Of a stretch of 53,771 nt of DNA, positions 1 through 8,206 are shown one piece after another. The notes under the pieces were generated by a model, which searched no databases, had not been told where the DNA came from, and was given only the letters and a program-made list of their open reading frames with translations. Source of the DNA: Seohaeicola saemankumensis (GTDB taxonomy: Bacteria > Pseudomonadota > Alphaproteobacteria > Rhodobacterales > Rhodobacteraceae); the NCBI RefSeq assembly GCF_021021435.1, contig NZ_JAINWI010000023.1, positions 1 through 53,771 on the forward strand, in the 5' to 3' direction. Within the stretch, counting starts at the first letter, position 1. Each line of letters begins with the position of its first letter. The position numbers were made by a program, and so were the translations under genes.

Positions 1-3
1 TGA

Positions 4-489
4 TGCCGTCGGGGGGCGGTCACATCATCAGAGCCGGGCTACGCCGAAAGCAAGATTGGCCGCATCCATCAAATTCTAGACCCCGTCGTGCGCGCAGCCG
101 AAAACATGGGCATCACTCTTGTGATCGAAAACATTCAGGACGTTCGCCCAGAAACACGTCGCGCGATGGTGGATGGCTTTGGCTCACAAGCAATCGCACT
201 TTCCATCGACACCGGGCACGCTCAGTTAGCCCGTCGCATGTCTGGCGCCCCACCCGTCGCTGACTTTATCACTGATGCCGGTGCGCAGCTTGCCCATGTC
301 CACCTGCAAGACGTCGATGGCCATGCCGACCGCCACTGGGCCCCGGGGGAAGGGGAAATCGAATGGACAGCTGTCTTCCGTGCCTTGGCTGCTTGCGAAA
401 GCGACCCGCACCTCGTGCTGGAACTGCGTGATAATGCGGACATTCCGAAGGGATTTCGCGCGCTGAGTGATCTTGGTGTGGTGATTTGA
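4..489 (+). CDS. Sugar-phosphate isomerase/epimerase-like TIM-barrel protein, partial
   Basis: The open frame shows the C-terminal half of a xylose-isomerase-like TIM barrel. Metal-site motifs of that superfamily are visible: VIENIQD, SIDTGHA, HVHLQDVDG followed by the DRHWAPGEGEI loop, and LELRDN. The frame is open from base 4, but an in-frame TGA stands at bases 1-3 and no good start precedes the homology. The 5' end is therefore cut by the window edge or broken; a GTG at 88 is the first possible internal start. The stop codon (487-489) touches the left terminus of the IS5 copy at 490, so the natural 3' end may also be lost. The exact substrate cannot be told. The family is certain; intactness is doubtful. 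Confidence 0.7.
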   Translation, partial: CRRGAVTSSEPGYAESKIGRIHQILDPVVRAAENMGITLVIENIQDVRPETRRAMVDGFGSQAIALSIDTGHAQLARRMSGAPPVADFITDAGAQLAHVHLQDVDGHADRHWAPGEGEIEWTAVFRALAACESDPHLVLELRDNADIPKGFRALSDLGVVI

Positions 490-1498
490 CAGCTTGTTGC
501 ATGGGTCGCGGATTTTGGCGAAGACGCCGGTTCTGATATCCTCAAGGTAGCGCCCTATGCCGCATATATTCAACGCTGGTCGACGCGATAAGTTTTCCAA
601 GGCGAAATACACGGTGACGAATTGGTCGGATTTCAACGAGGCTCTGCGCCGTCGCGGAGACGTTACGATCTGGCTTGAGGCCGGGGCTGCCGGGCGATGG
701 TCAGCGCCGAAGCGAAAGGGTCGCGGTGGTCAGCCAAAATATTCGGACTTCGCGATTGAGACGTGTCTGACGCGGGGGCTGATCTTTCACCAGCCGTTGC
801 ATCAGACCCAAGAGTTCGTCCGGTCGCTACTTGGACTGATGGGCGTGGAGTTGCCGGTTCCAGACTTCTCGACCTTATCGCGGCGGGCGATTGACCTCTC
901 GGTCGTGGACGAAAGGCCACAATCCAGTGGCCCCACCACGCTGATCGTGGATAGCACAGGCCTGAAGATCCATCGCGGTTCGGGCTGGCAGGACGAAAAG
1001 CATGGCACGTGAAAGACCCGCAAATCCTGGCGTCAACTGCACATCGGGTATGACCCGGACAGCGGTGAGATCGTCGCCTCACTGTTGACCACAGACCAGA
1101 TCGGCGACGAAACCGCCTTGCCCGACCTCATCGTGGGGATCGCAAGCTAGGTGACCCGCGTTCTGGCGGACGCCGCTTATGATGGCACCGTAGTTTCCGA
1201 TTGCTTGACCCAAAAGTTCTGACCCGATGTCGAGATCACCATCCCGCCACTAATTACCGCTGTTCCCGGCCTACGCGATGGGCGCAACGCTCACATAGAG
1301 CATATCGCCGAGCATGGCCGAATGGCAGGGTAGTCAGCAACGGGATACAATCGCAGAGCCCTCGTCGAAGCCCAGATCGGGCGCCACAAAGACCCTCAAC
1401 CGCATGACCCGCCTCGGTCATGCGGTCTTCAAACGTGCCGCATAGTCGTTCGGGGAAAGGGGCGCCTGCACCCATATTTTGACCCATGCAACAAGCTG
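490..1498 (+). mobile_element. IS5-family insertion sequence, decayed
   Basis: A perfect 18-bp inverted repeat, CAGCTTGTTGCATGGGTC at 490-507 and its complement at 1481-1498, bounds a 1009-bp segment holding a single broken transposase frame. Length, repeat position and transposase type fit the IS5 family. No obvious target duplication is seen in the flanks. It separates the isomerase from ptxC. Confidence 0.85.
557..1445 (+). pseudogene. IS5-family DDE transposase, inactivated
   Basis: The N-terminal 151 residues read openly (for example FSTLSRRAIDLS and LIVDSTGLKIH, which carries the first catalytic Asp). The frame then meets TGA at 1010. The same frame resumes with KTRKSWRQLHIGYDPDSGE and LADAAYDG (second Asp), interrupted by further stops near 1148, 1219 and 1332. 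The tail LNRMTRLGHAVFKRAA lies in a shifted frame ending at 1445. At least four stops and one frameshift mean no active transposase; any movement would need help in trans. Confidence 0.85.
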
Positions 1499-1569
1499 GC
1501 ATGAAAGAAAACTGAACCGTTGAGGTGATGGCTCATTGTTCGAGCAAATCACCTTGGCATCTGCTTAAA

Positions 1570-2394
1570 TCACCGGAACTTCGCACGGAGCATATTGCTG
1601 AGTATATCCACAACGGTCACACAGGCGAGGATGACCAGCAAAACCGCTGACACCTGTGGGTAGTCCAGAAGGCGGAGCGAGCCGACGAGCTCAGTGCCGA
1701 TACCGCCTGCACCAACCATACCCATGACGGTCGAGGCTCGAAAATTATATTCCCAGCGATACATGCTCACATCTGCGAATTGCGGAAAGACTTGAGGCAG
1801 GACGCCATGCAGGATGACTTGCATTGACGTGGCTCCTGACGCCTCGGTCGCTTCAATCGGTGCAGGATGCGCGTGCTCGATGGCCTCCGCAAAGAATTTT
1901 CCGACCATTCCAACCGAATGGAGGCCAAGGGCCAAAACACCAGGCAACATGCCAAACCCTACAGCTGCAACGAAAATTATACCCATGATCAATTCTGGGA
2001 TCGAGCGAAGCGTATTCAGGACGACCCGCGAGACTTGGTAGATAACCTTGTTGGGCGATGTGTTCCGTGCGGCCAAGAAGCCCAGTGGCAAAGAGAGAGC
2101 GACCGCCAGCGCCGTGCCGGCGATAGACATAGCCAGCGTCTCGACAAGGGGTCCTACCCAGTCGCGCCAACGGCCGAAATCCGGCGGGAACATCTCAGTG
2201 CCGAGGATACCGATAGCCGGCAAGCCGCTGGTCAACCGGCTCCGATCTAGCATCCCGGTCATCCATAGCGATACAATGACGATCGCGGCGACTACGGCGA
2301 TTTGAAGGAGCAGCTTTCGCCGCCCCTTGCTGTCCTCGGCCAGCACATCTTCAGCGTTGGTCAGCGCAGGCTGGGCAGTCAAGAGGCGGGTCAT
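1570..2394 (-). CDS. ptxC: Phosphite/phosphonate ABC transporter permease (PtxC/PhnE type)
   Basis: The 274-residue inner-membrane permease has a hydrophobic segment near residues 30-48 and four or more further segments from about 80 onward. An EAA-type cytoplasmic loop (EATEASGATSMQVILHGVLP) contacts the ATPase. It is last in a minus-strand operon ptxA-ptxB-ptxC, 24 bp after ptxB. By family it forms the channel of a phosphonate-type importer. The divergent neighbour ptxD points to phosphite as substrate, an inference from context. PhnE and PtxC cannot be separated by sequence reading alone. Confidence 0.88.
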   Translation of the reverse strand: MTRLLTAQPALTNAEDVLAEDSKGRRKLLLQIAVVAAIVIVSLWMTGMLDRSRLTSGLPAIGILGTEMFPPDFGRWRDWVGPLVETLAMSIAGTALAVALSLPLGFLAARNTSPNKVIYQVSRVVLNTLRSIPELIMGIIFVAAVGFGMLPGVLALGLHSVGMVGKFFAEAIEHAHPAPIEATEASGATSMQVILHGVLPQVFPQFADVSMYRWEYNFRASTVMGMVGAGGIGTELVGSLRLLDYPQVSAVLLVILACVTVVDILSNMLRAKFR

Positions 2395-2418
2395 GGCGGT
2401 CTCCTAGTTCGGGCATTC

Positions 2419-3294
2419 TCAGTCGGCTTGCAGGTTCTTGCGGATGTCACGGATGATGTCGTAGTCGGCATCCGTGATTGCTGCGAACCCGTCGGCCTTG
2501 AACGGCGTCAGGACTGCATCGCCCGCGTCGGTCCCTGGCTCCAGCGTCAGGAAGGCGTCCTTGATTGAGTCTTCAAGCGCCTCGGTCATGTCGGTGCGCA
2601 TAACCCAAGGATATTGTGGGATATCGGCGGAGTAACCGATGACAATCAGCTTCGATGCATCAACCGACCCCTTGGCCAGCAGGCTCTCGTAGATCGGACG
2701 GCTCAGACCGCCGACAGCGGCATTGCCCAGCTCGACGTTGCGCGCCACCGCGTCGTGCGCGCCCGTGAAGTTCTGGGTATAGTCATCGCCCTCCGTCACG
2801 CCTTCGAGCATCATCGTGTATTTCGGCGCGAAGTGGCTCGAGGTGGATGCCTGATCGCCAAAAGCCACATCGATGCCCGACCCTTCGATATCGTCGATCG
2901 AGTCGATACCGCTTTCGACATTGGCAATGAGGACAGACTGGTAGGTGGTGCTTCCATCCGTCACGCGCGCGGCGAACGGCTCGATGTCCAGATCGCCATC
3001 CGCCATCTTGGCCTTGGCGATGGTGTAGGAGGCCGGCCCAAAATACGCGACATCCACGCGGCCAAAGCGCATCGCCTCGATCATCGAAGAGTAATCGGTC
3101 GTGACGATCAGTTCGATATCCTTGCCGAGCTTCTCTTCAAGATACGCGGCCAGCGGCTTGTTATCCTGGATCACGGTCGAGGCGTTTTCATCAGGAAGCA
3201 GCGCGACGCGCAAAGTGTCCGGATCATAATCGCCTGCTGCGAATGCGGCTGTTGAGGCCAGCAGCATGGCGGTGAGAGTTGCGATATTCTTCAT
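2419..3294 (-). CDS. ptxB: Phosphite/phosphonate ABC transporter substrate-binding protein (PtxB/PhnD type)
   Basis: This periplasmic binding protein begins with a Sec signal peptide (MKNIATLTAMLLASTAAFAA). The ATG at 3294 is preferred over an upstream in-frame start at 3306 because GGAG lies 6 bases before it. PhnD-family features follow: LRVALLPDENAS, then DYSSMIEAMRFGRVDVAYFGPASY and the AFGDQASTSSHFAPKY loop that contacts the oxyanion in this family. It lies between ptxA (23 bp upstream) and ptxC. It would deliver phosphite, or possibly methylphosphonate or hypophosphite, to the PtxA/PtxC transporter. Confidence 0.88.
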   Translation of the reverse strand: MKNIATLTAMLLASTAAFAAGDYDPDTLRVALLPDENASTVIQDNKPLAAYLEEKLGKDIELIVTTDYSSMIEAMRFGRVDVAYFGPASYTIAKAKMADGDLDIEPFAARVTDGSTTYQSVLIANVESGIDSIDDIEGSGIDVAFGDQASTSSHFAPKYTMMLEGVTEGDDYTQNFTGAHDAVARNVELGNAAVGGLSRPIYESLLAKGSVDASKLIVIGYSADIPQYPWVMRTDMTEALEDSIKDAFLTLEPGTDAGDAVLTPFKADGFAAITDADYDIIRDIRKNLQAD

Positions 3295-3317
3295 GGCAGT
3301 CTCCAAGAGTTGAAAGA

Positions 3318-4097
3318 TCAGTTGGTCGTATCGGCCGGCGCGCCGTAGATGCGCGACAGCGCGGCGTTATCCAGTGCCGAGGGCGGTCCGTCAAAAACGA
3401 TGTCACCATCACAGAGGCCGATGATGCGATCGGCATAGGCCTTGGCAAAATCGAGTTGGTGAAGGCTGACAATGACGGGAATTCGGTCTTCGCGGCATAC
3501 GTCGCGGAGGATTTTCATCACCCGGTCCGAAGATGCTGGATCGAGCGATGCGATAGGCTCGTCCGCGAGGATCAGCTTTGGCTCCTGCGTGAGCGCGCGC
3601 GCAATGCCGACGCGCTGCTGCTGGCCACCCGAAAGGCTGTCACAGCGTGTCAGCGCCTTGTCAAAGAGGCCCACGCGGCTGAGAGATTCCAGCGCAAGGT
3701 GTTTCTCGGCGCGCGAAAAGCCTGCCAAACTGCTCCAGACAGAATGGCGACCGAGACGCGCCATGAGGATATTGCGCAGAGCGCTCAGGCGGCCGATCAG
3801 TTGGTGCTGCTGAAAGATCATGGCGGTGTCGCGCCGATGAAACCGGATATCGCGGCGCGACTTCAACTGCTGGCCCGCCGATGTCACGATATGTCCTGCG
3901 CTTGGCTGGGTCAGCAGGTTGAGAGTGCGAAGAAGCGTAGACTTACCGGCGCCCGACGGACCAAGAAGGACGGTCACTTCCCCGTCCATGAATTGGCAGG
4001 TGGTCTTATTGAGTGCGCGTGTGCCGTTCGGGTACACGACTTCGACATCGTCGACGCTCAGAATATCACGTCCCATAATACTCATTGACCCATCCAT
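3318..4097 (-). CDS. ptxA: Phosphite/phosphonate ABC transporter ATP-binding protein (PtxA/PhnC type)
   Basis: The 259-residue ABC ATPase shows Walker [10 protein letters not shown] (46-54), a Q-loop at IFQQHQ (94-99), signature LSGGQQQR (155-162), Walker B LILADEP (175-181) and a switch His in SLHQLD. It is the first gene of the minus-strand ptxABC operon, reading away from ptxD across the 4098-4218 regulatory region. GGAG stands 10 bases before the chosen ATG; Met5 or Met8 are alternative starts. It energises import of the oxyanion bound by PtxB. Confidence 0.9.
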   Translation of the reverse strand: MDGSMSIMGRDILSVDDVEVVYPNGTRALNKTTCQFMDGEVTVLLGPSGAGKSTLLRTLNLLTQPSAGHIVTSAGQQLKSRRDIRFHRRDTAMIFQQHQLIGRLSALRNILMARLGRHSVWSSLAGFSRAEKHLALESLSRVGLFDKALTRCDSLSGGQQQRVGIARALTQEPKLILADEPIASLDPASSDRVMKILRDVCREDRIPVIVSLHQLDFAKAYADRIIGLCDGDIVFDGPPSALDNAALSRIYGAPADTTN

Positions 4098-4130
4098 CGC
4101 ACCGATTCTCCTTCTGTTAGTTCTTTGATA

Positions 4131-4164
4131 CGCAATATATATGACAGTTTTATTACATATTGCG
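4131..4164. promoter_or_regulatory. Inverted repeat in the ptxA-ptxD divergent promoter region
   Basis: CGCAATAT (4131-4138) and ATATTGCG (4157-4164) form a perfect 8-bp inverted repeat with an 18-bp spacer, midway between the two divergent starts. An AT-rich dyad in this position suits a LysR-type operator, and PtxE is encoded at the end of the plus-strand operon. Binding by PtxE is inferred. Confidence 0.5.
4141..4158 (-). promoter_or_regulatory. PHO-box-like PhoB site upstream of ptxABC
   Basis: On the minus strand the sequence reads ATGTAAT-AAAA-CTGTCAT. This is two 7-mers separated by 4 bp, as in the alphaproteobacterial PHO box (CTGTCAT-N4-CTGTCAT); the second half is perfect and the first differs at two positions. 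It points toward ptxA and overlaps the inverted repeat at 4131-4164. Known ptx operons are phosphate-starvation inducible, so the site makes sense, but it is a motif call only. Confidence 0.5.
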
Positions 4165-4218
4165 ATATATGTTCCTTGCTGTTAGTGATTGGAAAATCGC
4201 AGCTAAGGATGTTGGATA

Positions 4219-5214
4219 ATGGTCAAAATTGTAGTGCCCAACTGGATCGAAGATGAGACGCTGGCACGCCTTTCAGCGCACGGGGATGTCGTGACCAGCG
4301 AGGGGCGCGATCCACTCGCCGACGACGAATTGCGTGCGGCTTGCGCGGATGCATCGGCGTTGATGGCCTTCATGACCGAGTGCGTCGACCGCCCATTTCT
4401 GGACGCCTGCCCCAAATTGAAGATTATTGCCGGCGCATTGAAAGGCTTCGATAATCTTGATCAGCGGGCCTGCACAGATGCCAGGGTGCTGTTGACCTAT
4501 GTTCCGAACCTTTTGACCGAGCCGACGGCCGAGTTGGCCATTGGCCTCAGCATTGCGCTCGCACGGAACATGCGTGCGGGAGACGCGCATCTACGGTCAG
4601 GAACGTTCGCCGGGTGGCGGCCCAATTTTTATGGTGGCAGCCTGCAAGGCGCGACCGTGGGCATCATCGGCGGCGGTGCAGTGGGCCGCGAGACAATGCG
4701 GCTCCTTTCGGGTTTTCGAGGCCGGCGCATCTACTTCGACGAAAATCGCCTCGACCCCACGACGGAAAAAGCTCTCGATGCGCAGTACGCTCCGCTCGAT
4801 GATCTCACCCGCCTGTCTGACTTCATCATCCTTGCGCTGCCATTGACGGACCAGACCAAGCACATCGTGAATGTATCTTTTCTAGCAGCGATGAAACAAG
4901 GGACTTATCTGGTCAATCCCGCGCGCGGATCGTTGGTGGATGAGGCCGCCGTCGTGGAGGCGCTGAACACAGGCCGCCTTGCCGGCTATGCCGCGGACAC
5001 GTTCGAGATGGAGGATTGGCATCGCCCGGATCGGCCAAGGCAAGTTCATCCAGCGCTCCTCGCCTGTGACCAAACGGTTCTGACACCGCATATCGGATCG
5101 GCAGTCAGCGAGGTGCGCCGCCAGATTGCAGCCGAGGCCGCCGATGAGATCATCGCCTTTCTTTCTGGCAAGCGGCCGCGCCACGCCGTCAATCCCGAGG
5201 TGCTCGAGACGTGA
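4219..5214 (+). CDS. ptxD: Phosphite dehydrogenase (NAD-dependent)
   Basis: The protein oxidises phosphite to phosphate with NAD+ in the cytoplasm. Its 331 residues belong to the D-isomer 2-hydroxyacid dehydrogenases. They match the remembered Pseudomonas PtxD in diagnostic stretches: ALKGFDN, PTAELAIGL, GGYAAD-type TFEMEDW and TPHIGSAV. Catalytic residues align as Arg236, Glu265 and His291, and the Rossmann loop is GGGAVG (151-156). Acidic Asp174-Glu175 at the end of the second strand indicates NAD rather than NADP. AAGGA lies 9 bases before the ATG. It overlaps ptxE by 4 bp and diverges from ptxABC. Assignment over other 2-hydroxyacid dehydrogenases is strong because of EMEDW and the transporter context. 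Confidence 0.92.
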   Translation: MVKIVVPNWIEDETLARLSAHGDVVTSEGRDPLADDELRAACADASALMAFMTECVDRPFLDACPKLKIIAGALKGFDNLDQRACTDARVLLTYVPNLLTEPTAELAIGLSIALARNMRAGDAHLRSGTFAGWRPNFYGGSLQGATVGIIGGGAVGRETMRLLSGFRGRRIYFDENRLDPTTEKALDAQYAPLDDLTRLSDFIILALPLTDQTKHIVNVSFLAAMKQGTYLVNPARGSLVDEAAVVEALNTGRLAGYAADTFEMEDWHRPDRPRQVHPALLACDQTVLTPHIGSAVSEVRRQIAAEAADEIIAFLSGKRPRHAVNPEVLET

Positions 5215-6077
5215 ACCCGACTGTTCTCAAAAGCTTCGTCGCGCTGGCCGAACTCGGCAGCTTCCAGACTGCCGCCGTCCGGATCGGCATCGCGCAGCCT
5301 ACCCTGTCGCAACATATCAAGAAATTGGAGGAGGACTTAGGCGCGCCCTTGATCCAGCGCAGCCATAGCGGCAGCCGCCTGACCGACGCCGGGCTGCGAC
5401 TCCTGCCACATGCACAGCAGATTCTTACATCCACTCAAAGGGCACAGGCCGCCGTTTTATCCGAGTCGCTCAAGATCGGGTGCAGCGGCAACATCGCATC
5501 ATACTTCATGCCGGATGCGCTGGCATCCTTTCTCAAACAGACATCATCGCAGATGCGATGGGAGGTCATCTCAGCCCCAAACCCTCGCGTTGCGCAGATG
5601 TTGCTGGCCGAAGAGATCGACATCGCCGCGATGGAGTGGCCAATTTCCCACCCCGCCGTAACGGTGGCTCCTTGGCTCAGCGATGAAATGATCGTCATCC
5701 TGCCAAGCGATCATCCACTTGCCACGCGCGAAGAGATCAGCTTTGCCGAACTCAAGACGCTCAAGATGCTGGGCGGCGAGCGCGGCAGCGGGACCGGCAC
5801 CCTTCTGACAGAAGCACTAGGGCCCCAAGCAGAAGATGTCGACACCATCGGCAATGTGGGCTCGACCGAGGCAGTTAAGCGCAGCGTGGCCGCCGGTCTG
5901 GGCGCGTCCATCGTGCTGGAGACGGCGGTGCGAGGCGAAATTGCTTCGGGCTCGCTGGCACGAGCAAGGCTCGAAGGAATGCCTTTGAGAAAGCAGTTTT
6001 TCATCGCGCAAATCACATCAAGCGCCGAGACCGGCCCAGCGGCCCGGCTTTTCAAGTTTCTACTTGAGTCCGACTGA
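5211..6077 (+). CDS. ptxE: LysR-family transcriptional regulator (PtxE type)
   Basis: The 288-residue protein has an N-terminal winged helix-turn-helix (residues 1-60, with SFQTAAVRIGIAQPTLSQHIKKLE) and a LysR substrate-binding domain from about 85. The GTG start at 5211 overlaps the ptxD stop (GTGA), implying translational coupling. PtxE is the conserved LysR gene of ptx operons. Here it would act on the divergent region 4098-4218. The inducer is not visible from sequence. Confidence 0.85.
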   Translation: MNPTVLKSFVALAELGSFQTAAVRIGIAQPTLSQHIKKLEEDLGAPLIQRSHSGSRLTDAGLRLLPHAQQILTSTQRAQAAVLSESLKIGCSGNIASYFMPDALASFLKQTSSQMRWEVISAPNPRVAQMLLAEEIDIAAMEWPISHPAVTVAPWLSDEMIVILPSDHPLATREEISFAELKTLKMLGGERGSGTGTLLTEALGPQAEDVDTIGNVGSTEAVKRSVAAGLGASIVLETAVRGEIASGSLARARLEGMPLRKQFFIAQITSSAETGPAARLFKFLLESD

Positions 6078-6120
6078 CGACCCTACCCGGATAGATTGGA
6101 TCGACGCGCTAGTCACAGAG

Positions 6121-6397
6121 GGGGTTCCGTCGCAAAGTTCAGTGTGGCCAAGAAAGACGCTTCCTCGGTTGCGCGTCACGCGGCAAGACTGGCATAGATC
6201 TCGAAGGGGCAACCACTTCCCAACTCTCCTTTCCTGATCATGTGTGCCGTTTCTATACCGTCCAAAGTTGCAGTTGCTGATCTGAATGACTTGAAGCCCA
6301 ACATCGGCCTGATCCGCCGTTTTACGCCTCGGTGATCCTGCTCAACGATGTTGTTATCCGGCATGAATGATCTCGGCACCCCAATCGGAGGTTTATA
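6121..6397 (-). pseudogene. IS6-family transposase remnant (C-terminal part)
   Basis: The minus-strand reading gives PDNNIVEQDHRGVKRRIRPMLGFKSF and an MIRKGEL tail (stop at 6176), the hallmark C-terminus of IS6-family transposases. GGTTCCGTCGCAAAGTT at about 6123-6139 matches the usual IS6 terminal repeat, so one end survives. The N-terminal two thirds of the gene and the other end are missing. Confidence 0.8.
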
Positions 6398-6604
6398 ATA
6401 CCTCGATGTGGGTTAGAATTGACCCACCGGGATTGGGGTGTTGGGAGCACGAATGGCGGGCAGGCCGAAGTATCTCATGAGCTGAGAGCTCGAGTTGTTA
6501 TCTGGCCGCCCCTTCGACTTGCCCGGTTGCGCTGCGAGCGCGGATCCGTAGTTGTCGTGTGGCCCGCTGGCTCCCTTGTTTTTGAACATTGAAAGGAGCC
6601 AATC
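6398..6604. other. Junction region between IS fragments
   Basis: No convincing gene. The stretch GTGGGTTAGAATTGACCCAC near 6405-6424 is an imperfect dyad resembling the internal end repeats of the IS21 element at 39540-42010, so it may be a scrap of an IS21-type end. The remainder is probably the left non-coding end of the IS110 copy that starts coding at 6605 (GGAG lies 6 bases before its ATG). Confidence 0.35.
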
Positions 6605-6798
6605 ATGAAGATCATTGCCCTCGATGTGCATCGTACCTTCGCACAAGTGGCGATCCTGGAGAACGGCAAGATCAGGGATGCCGGTCGCCTGGAGCTTGAG
6701 CGCGAGCATATCCTGAAATTTGCAAAGCGGCTAAATGTGGAGGACGAGATCGTTCTGGAAGCGACGGTCAACACAAAAGCCATCGTGCGACTGCTAAA
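6605..6798 (+). pseudogene. IS110-family transposase, N-terminal fragment
   Basis: About 64 residues of an IS110/IS1111 DEDD transposase are readable, starting MKIIALDVHRTFAQVAILE and including the first catalytic Asp region and IVLEATVNTKAIVRLL. Homology stops near 6798 and sequence homologous to the interior of tniA begins at about 6802 in another frame. The junction therefore truncates both genes. Confidence 0.8.
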
Positions 6799-6834
6799 CC
6801 GAGGATCAACCCCGCAGTCGAGAACATCATCGCG

Positions 6835-8205
6835 GTGACCCTGCGGGAGATGTGGTTGCGCCCGGAGCAGCCGGACCTTGCACCGATCGTTGAAGAGATC
6901 CGCACCCGCTGCGCAGAGGAAGGGCACACTCCGCCCGCCTATGTCACTGTCGCCCGGCGCATTCCCATCCTGTTCACCCCGGAAGAAATTGCCCGCCGCC
7001 GCCTGTCAGATGGTAAACACCTGCACCGGCTGAAGCCGCGACCGGGCTACATCCGGGCTAACCACGCACTCGACGTTGTCCAGATCGATCACACGCCGGC
7101 AGACATCCAATTTGTTGAGGTGATTGATGACCACGGTGTCTTCGTTGGTCGCCCCTATCTGACCATCGCTGCAGATGTGGCCACGAGCGCGATCATCGGC
7201 TTCTGCCTGACCCTCGAGCGGCCGTCACGACTGTCTGTCGCGCTTTGTCTGGCGCACGCGATGTGCTGCAAGACTGCCTGGCTGGCAGAACGCGGCATCG
7301 ATCATGCCTGGCCAATGCATGGTCGCCCGAAGCAGATCGTCGTCGATTCCGCCAAGGAGTTCCAAAGCAGCACCTTCAGCAGAGGATGCGCGGACTATGG
7401 CATCGCCATACGCATGCGGAACAAGGGCACCGTGCATCGGGGCGGAGTCGTCGAACGCCTGCTGGGGAAAGTGAACACCGCGTTACGGGCCTTGCCCGGT
7501 AAGACAGGGCGTTCCATCGCGGATCGGGGTGACTATGCCTCGGAAGCGCGGGCACGGCTCAGCTTCGCGGATCTTGAACGCTGCATCGCGCTCGCGATCA
7601 TCGACCACAACCTGAGCCAGAATGCGCGCAAGCTGACCGTTCCGGCGAAAGAGTGGAAAGATCTGTTCCAGCCGAAGGACCGGCCGATCGATGCACCTGT
7701 CGATGTGCTGCTGAATTTCCTGCCACGCAAGACGCGGAAAATTTCACCTCAGGGCATCAGTCTCTTCGCCATCGACTATTTCGAACCTTGGCTGGGCCCG
7801 TTGGTCGCGCGTCGTGATCGGCTGGCCCCGCTCGATCTGTGCTATGATCCTCGCGACATCAGCCATGTCTACGTCAAGGATCCGGATACGCAGGCCTGGC
7901 GGCCGGTCAGGCGACGGGACGGACTGGCCGAGCCGATCACGCTTTGGCAGCACCAGGCGGATCGACAGCGGCGGCGTGAAGTCCAGCGGCGCCCCGTGCA
8001 GGAGGCAGCAGCCATCCGACGCGAAATCGCTGCAACTGTTGCCGCCGCCAAAACCCCCAAAAGCCGGTTGAAGGAGATGACCCGCGCCCGGCATGCCACC
8101 GGGGCAAAGAAACCTTATGCCGACTTCGCTGCGCCTTCCGCCTCGGCCCAGGCAAAACTCGACCCGGATCGTCCGCGGCGGGTCTTCCCGGTCGAGGATT
8201 GGTAA
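6835..8205 (+). CDS. tniA: TniA/TnsB-like DDE transposase, 5'-truncated (unit 1)
   Basis: This is a retroviral-integrase-fold transposase of Tn7/Tn5053-like elements. DDE motifs from the GTG at 6835 are VVQIDHTPAD (Asp85), IVVDSAKEF (Asp171) and GGVVERLLG (Glu207), followed by a Mu-type C-terminal barrel and a basic tail ending PRRVFPVEDW. Homology to the second copy at 38899 begins at about 6802 (RINPAVENIIAVTLREMW). The second copy has about 85 residues more at its N-terminus, the DNA-binding helix-turn-helix part. That part was lost at the IS110 junction, so the protein probably cannot bind transposon ends. It is followed directly by tniB. Confidence 0.85.
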   Translation: MTLREMWLRPEQPDLAPIVEEIRTRCAEEGHTPPAYVTVARRIPILFTPEEIARRRLSDGKHLHRLKPRPGYIRANHALDVVQIDHTPADIQFVEVIDDHGVFVGRPYLTIAADVATSAIIGFCLTLERPSRLSVALCLAHAMCCKTAWLAERGIDHAWPMHGRPKQIVVDSAKEFQSSTFSRGCADYGIAIRMRNKGTVHRGGVVERLLGKVNTALRALPGKTGRSIADRGDYASEARARLSFADLERCIALAIIDHNLSQNARKLTVPAKEWKDLFQPKDRPIDAPVDVLLNFLPRKTRKISPQGISLFAIDYFEPWLGPLVARRDRLAPLDLCYDPRDISHVYVKDPDTQAWRPVRRRDGLAEPITLWQHQADRQRRREVQRRPVQEAAAIRREIAATVAAAKTPKSRLKEMTRARHATGAKKPYADFAAPSASAQAKLDPDRPRRVFPVEDW

Positions 8206-8206
8206 G

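Noticed and set aside
1867-3255. Several long open frames on the plus strand opposite ptxC and ptxB
   Set aside because: They lie wholly antisense to well-supported ptx genes, show no recognisable domains, and reflect GC-rich codon bias.
4219-5214. Glyoxylate/hydroxypyruvate or D-lactate dehydrogenase
   Set aside because: The EMEDW motif, the ALKGFDN block and the neighbouring phosphonate-type transporter fit phosphite dehydrogenase much better.
6413-6927. Two overlapping minus-strand frames opposite the IS110 fragment and tniA start
   Set aside because: No family resemblance; they are antisense to recognisable transposase sequence.
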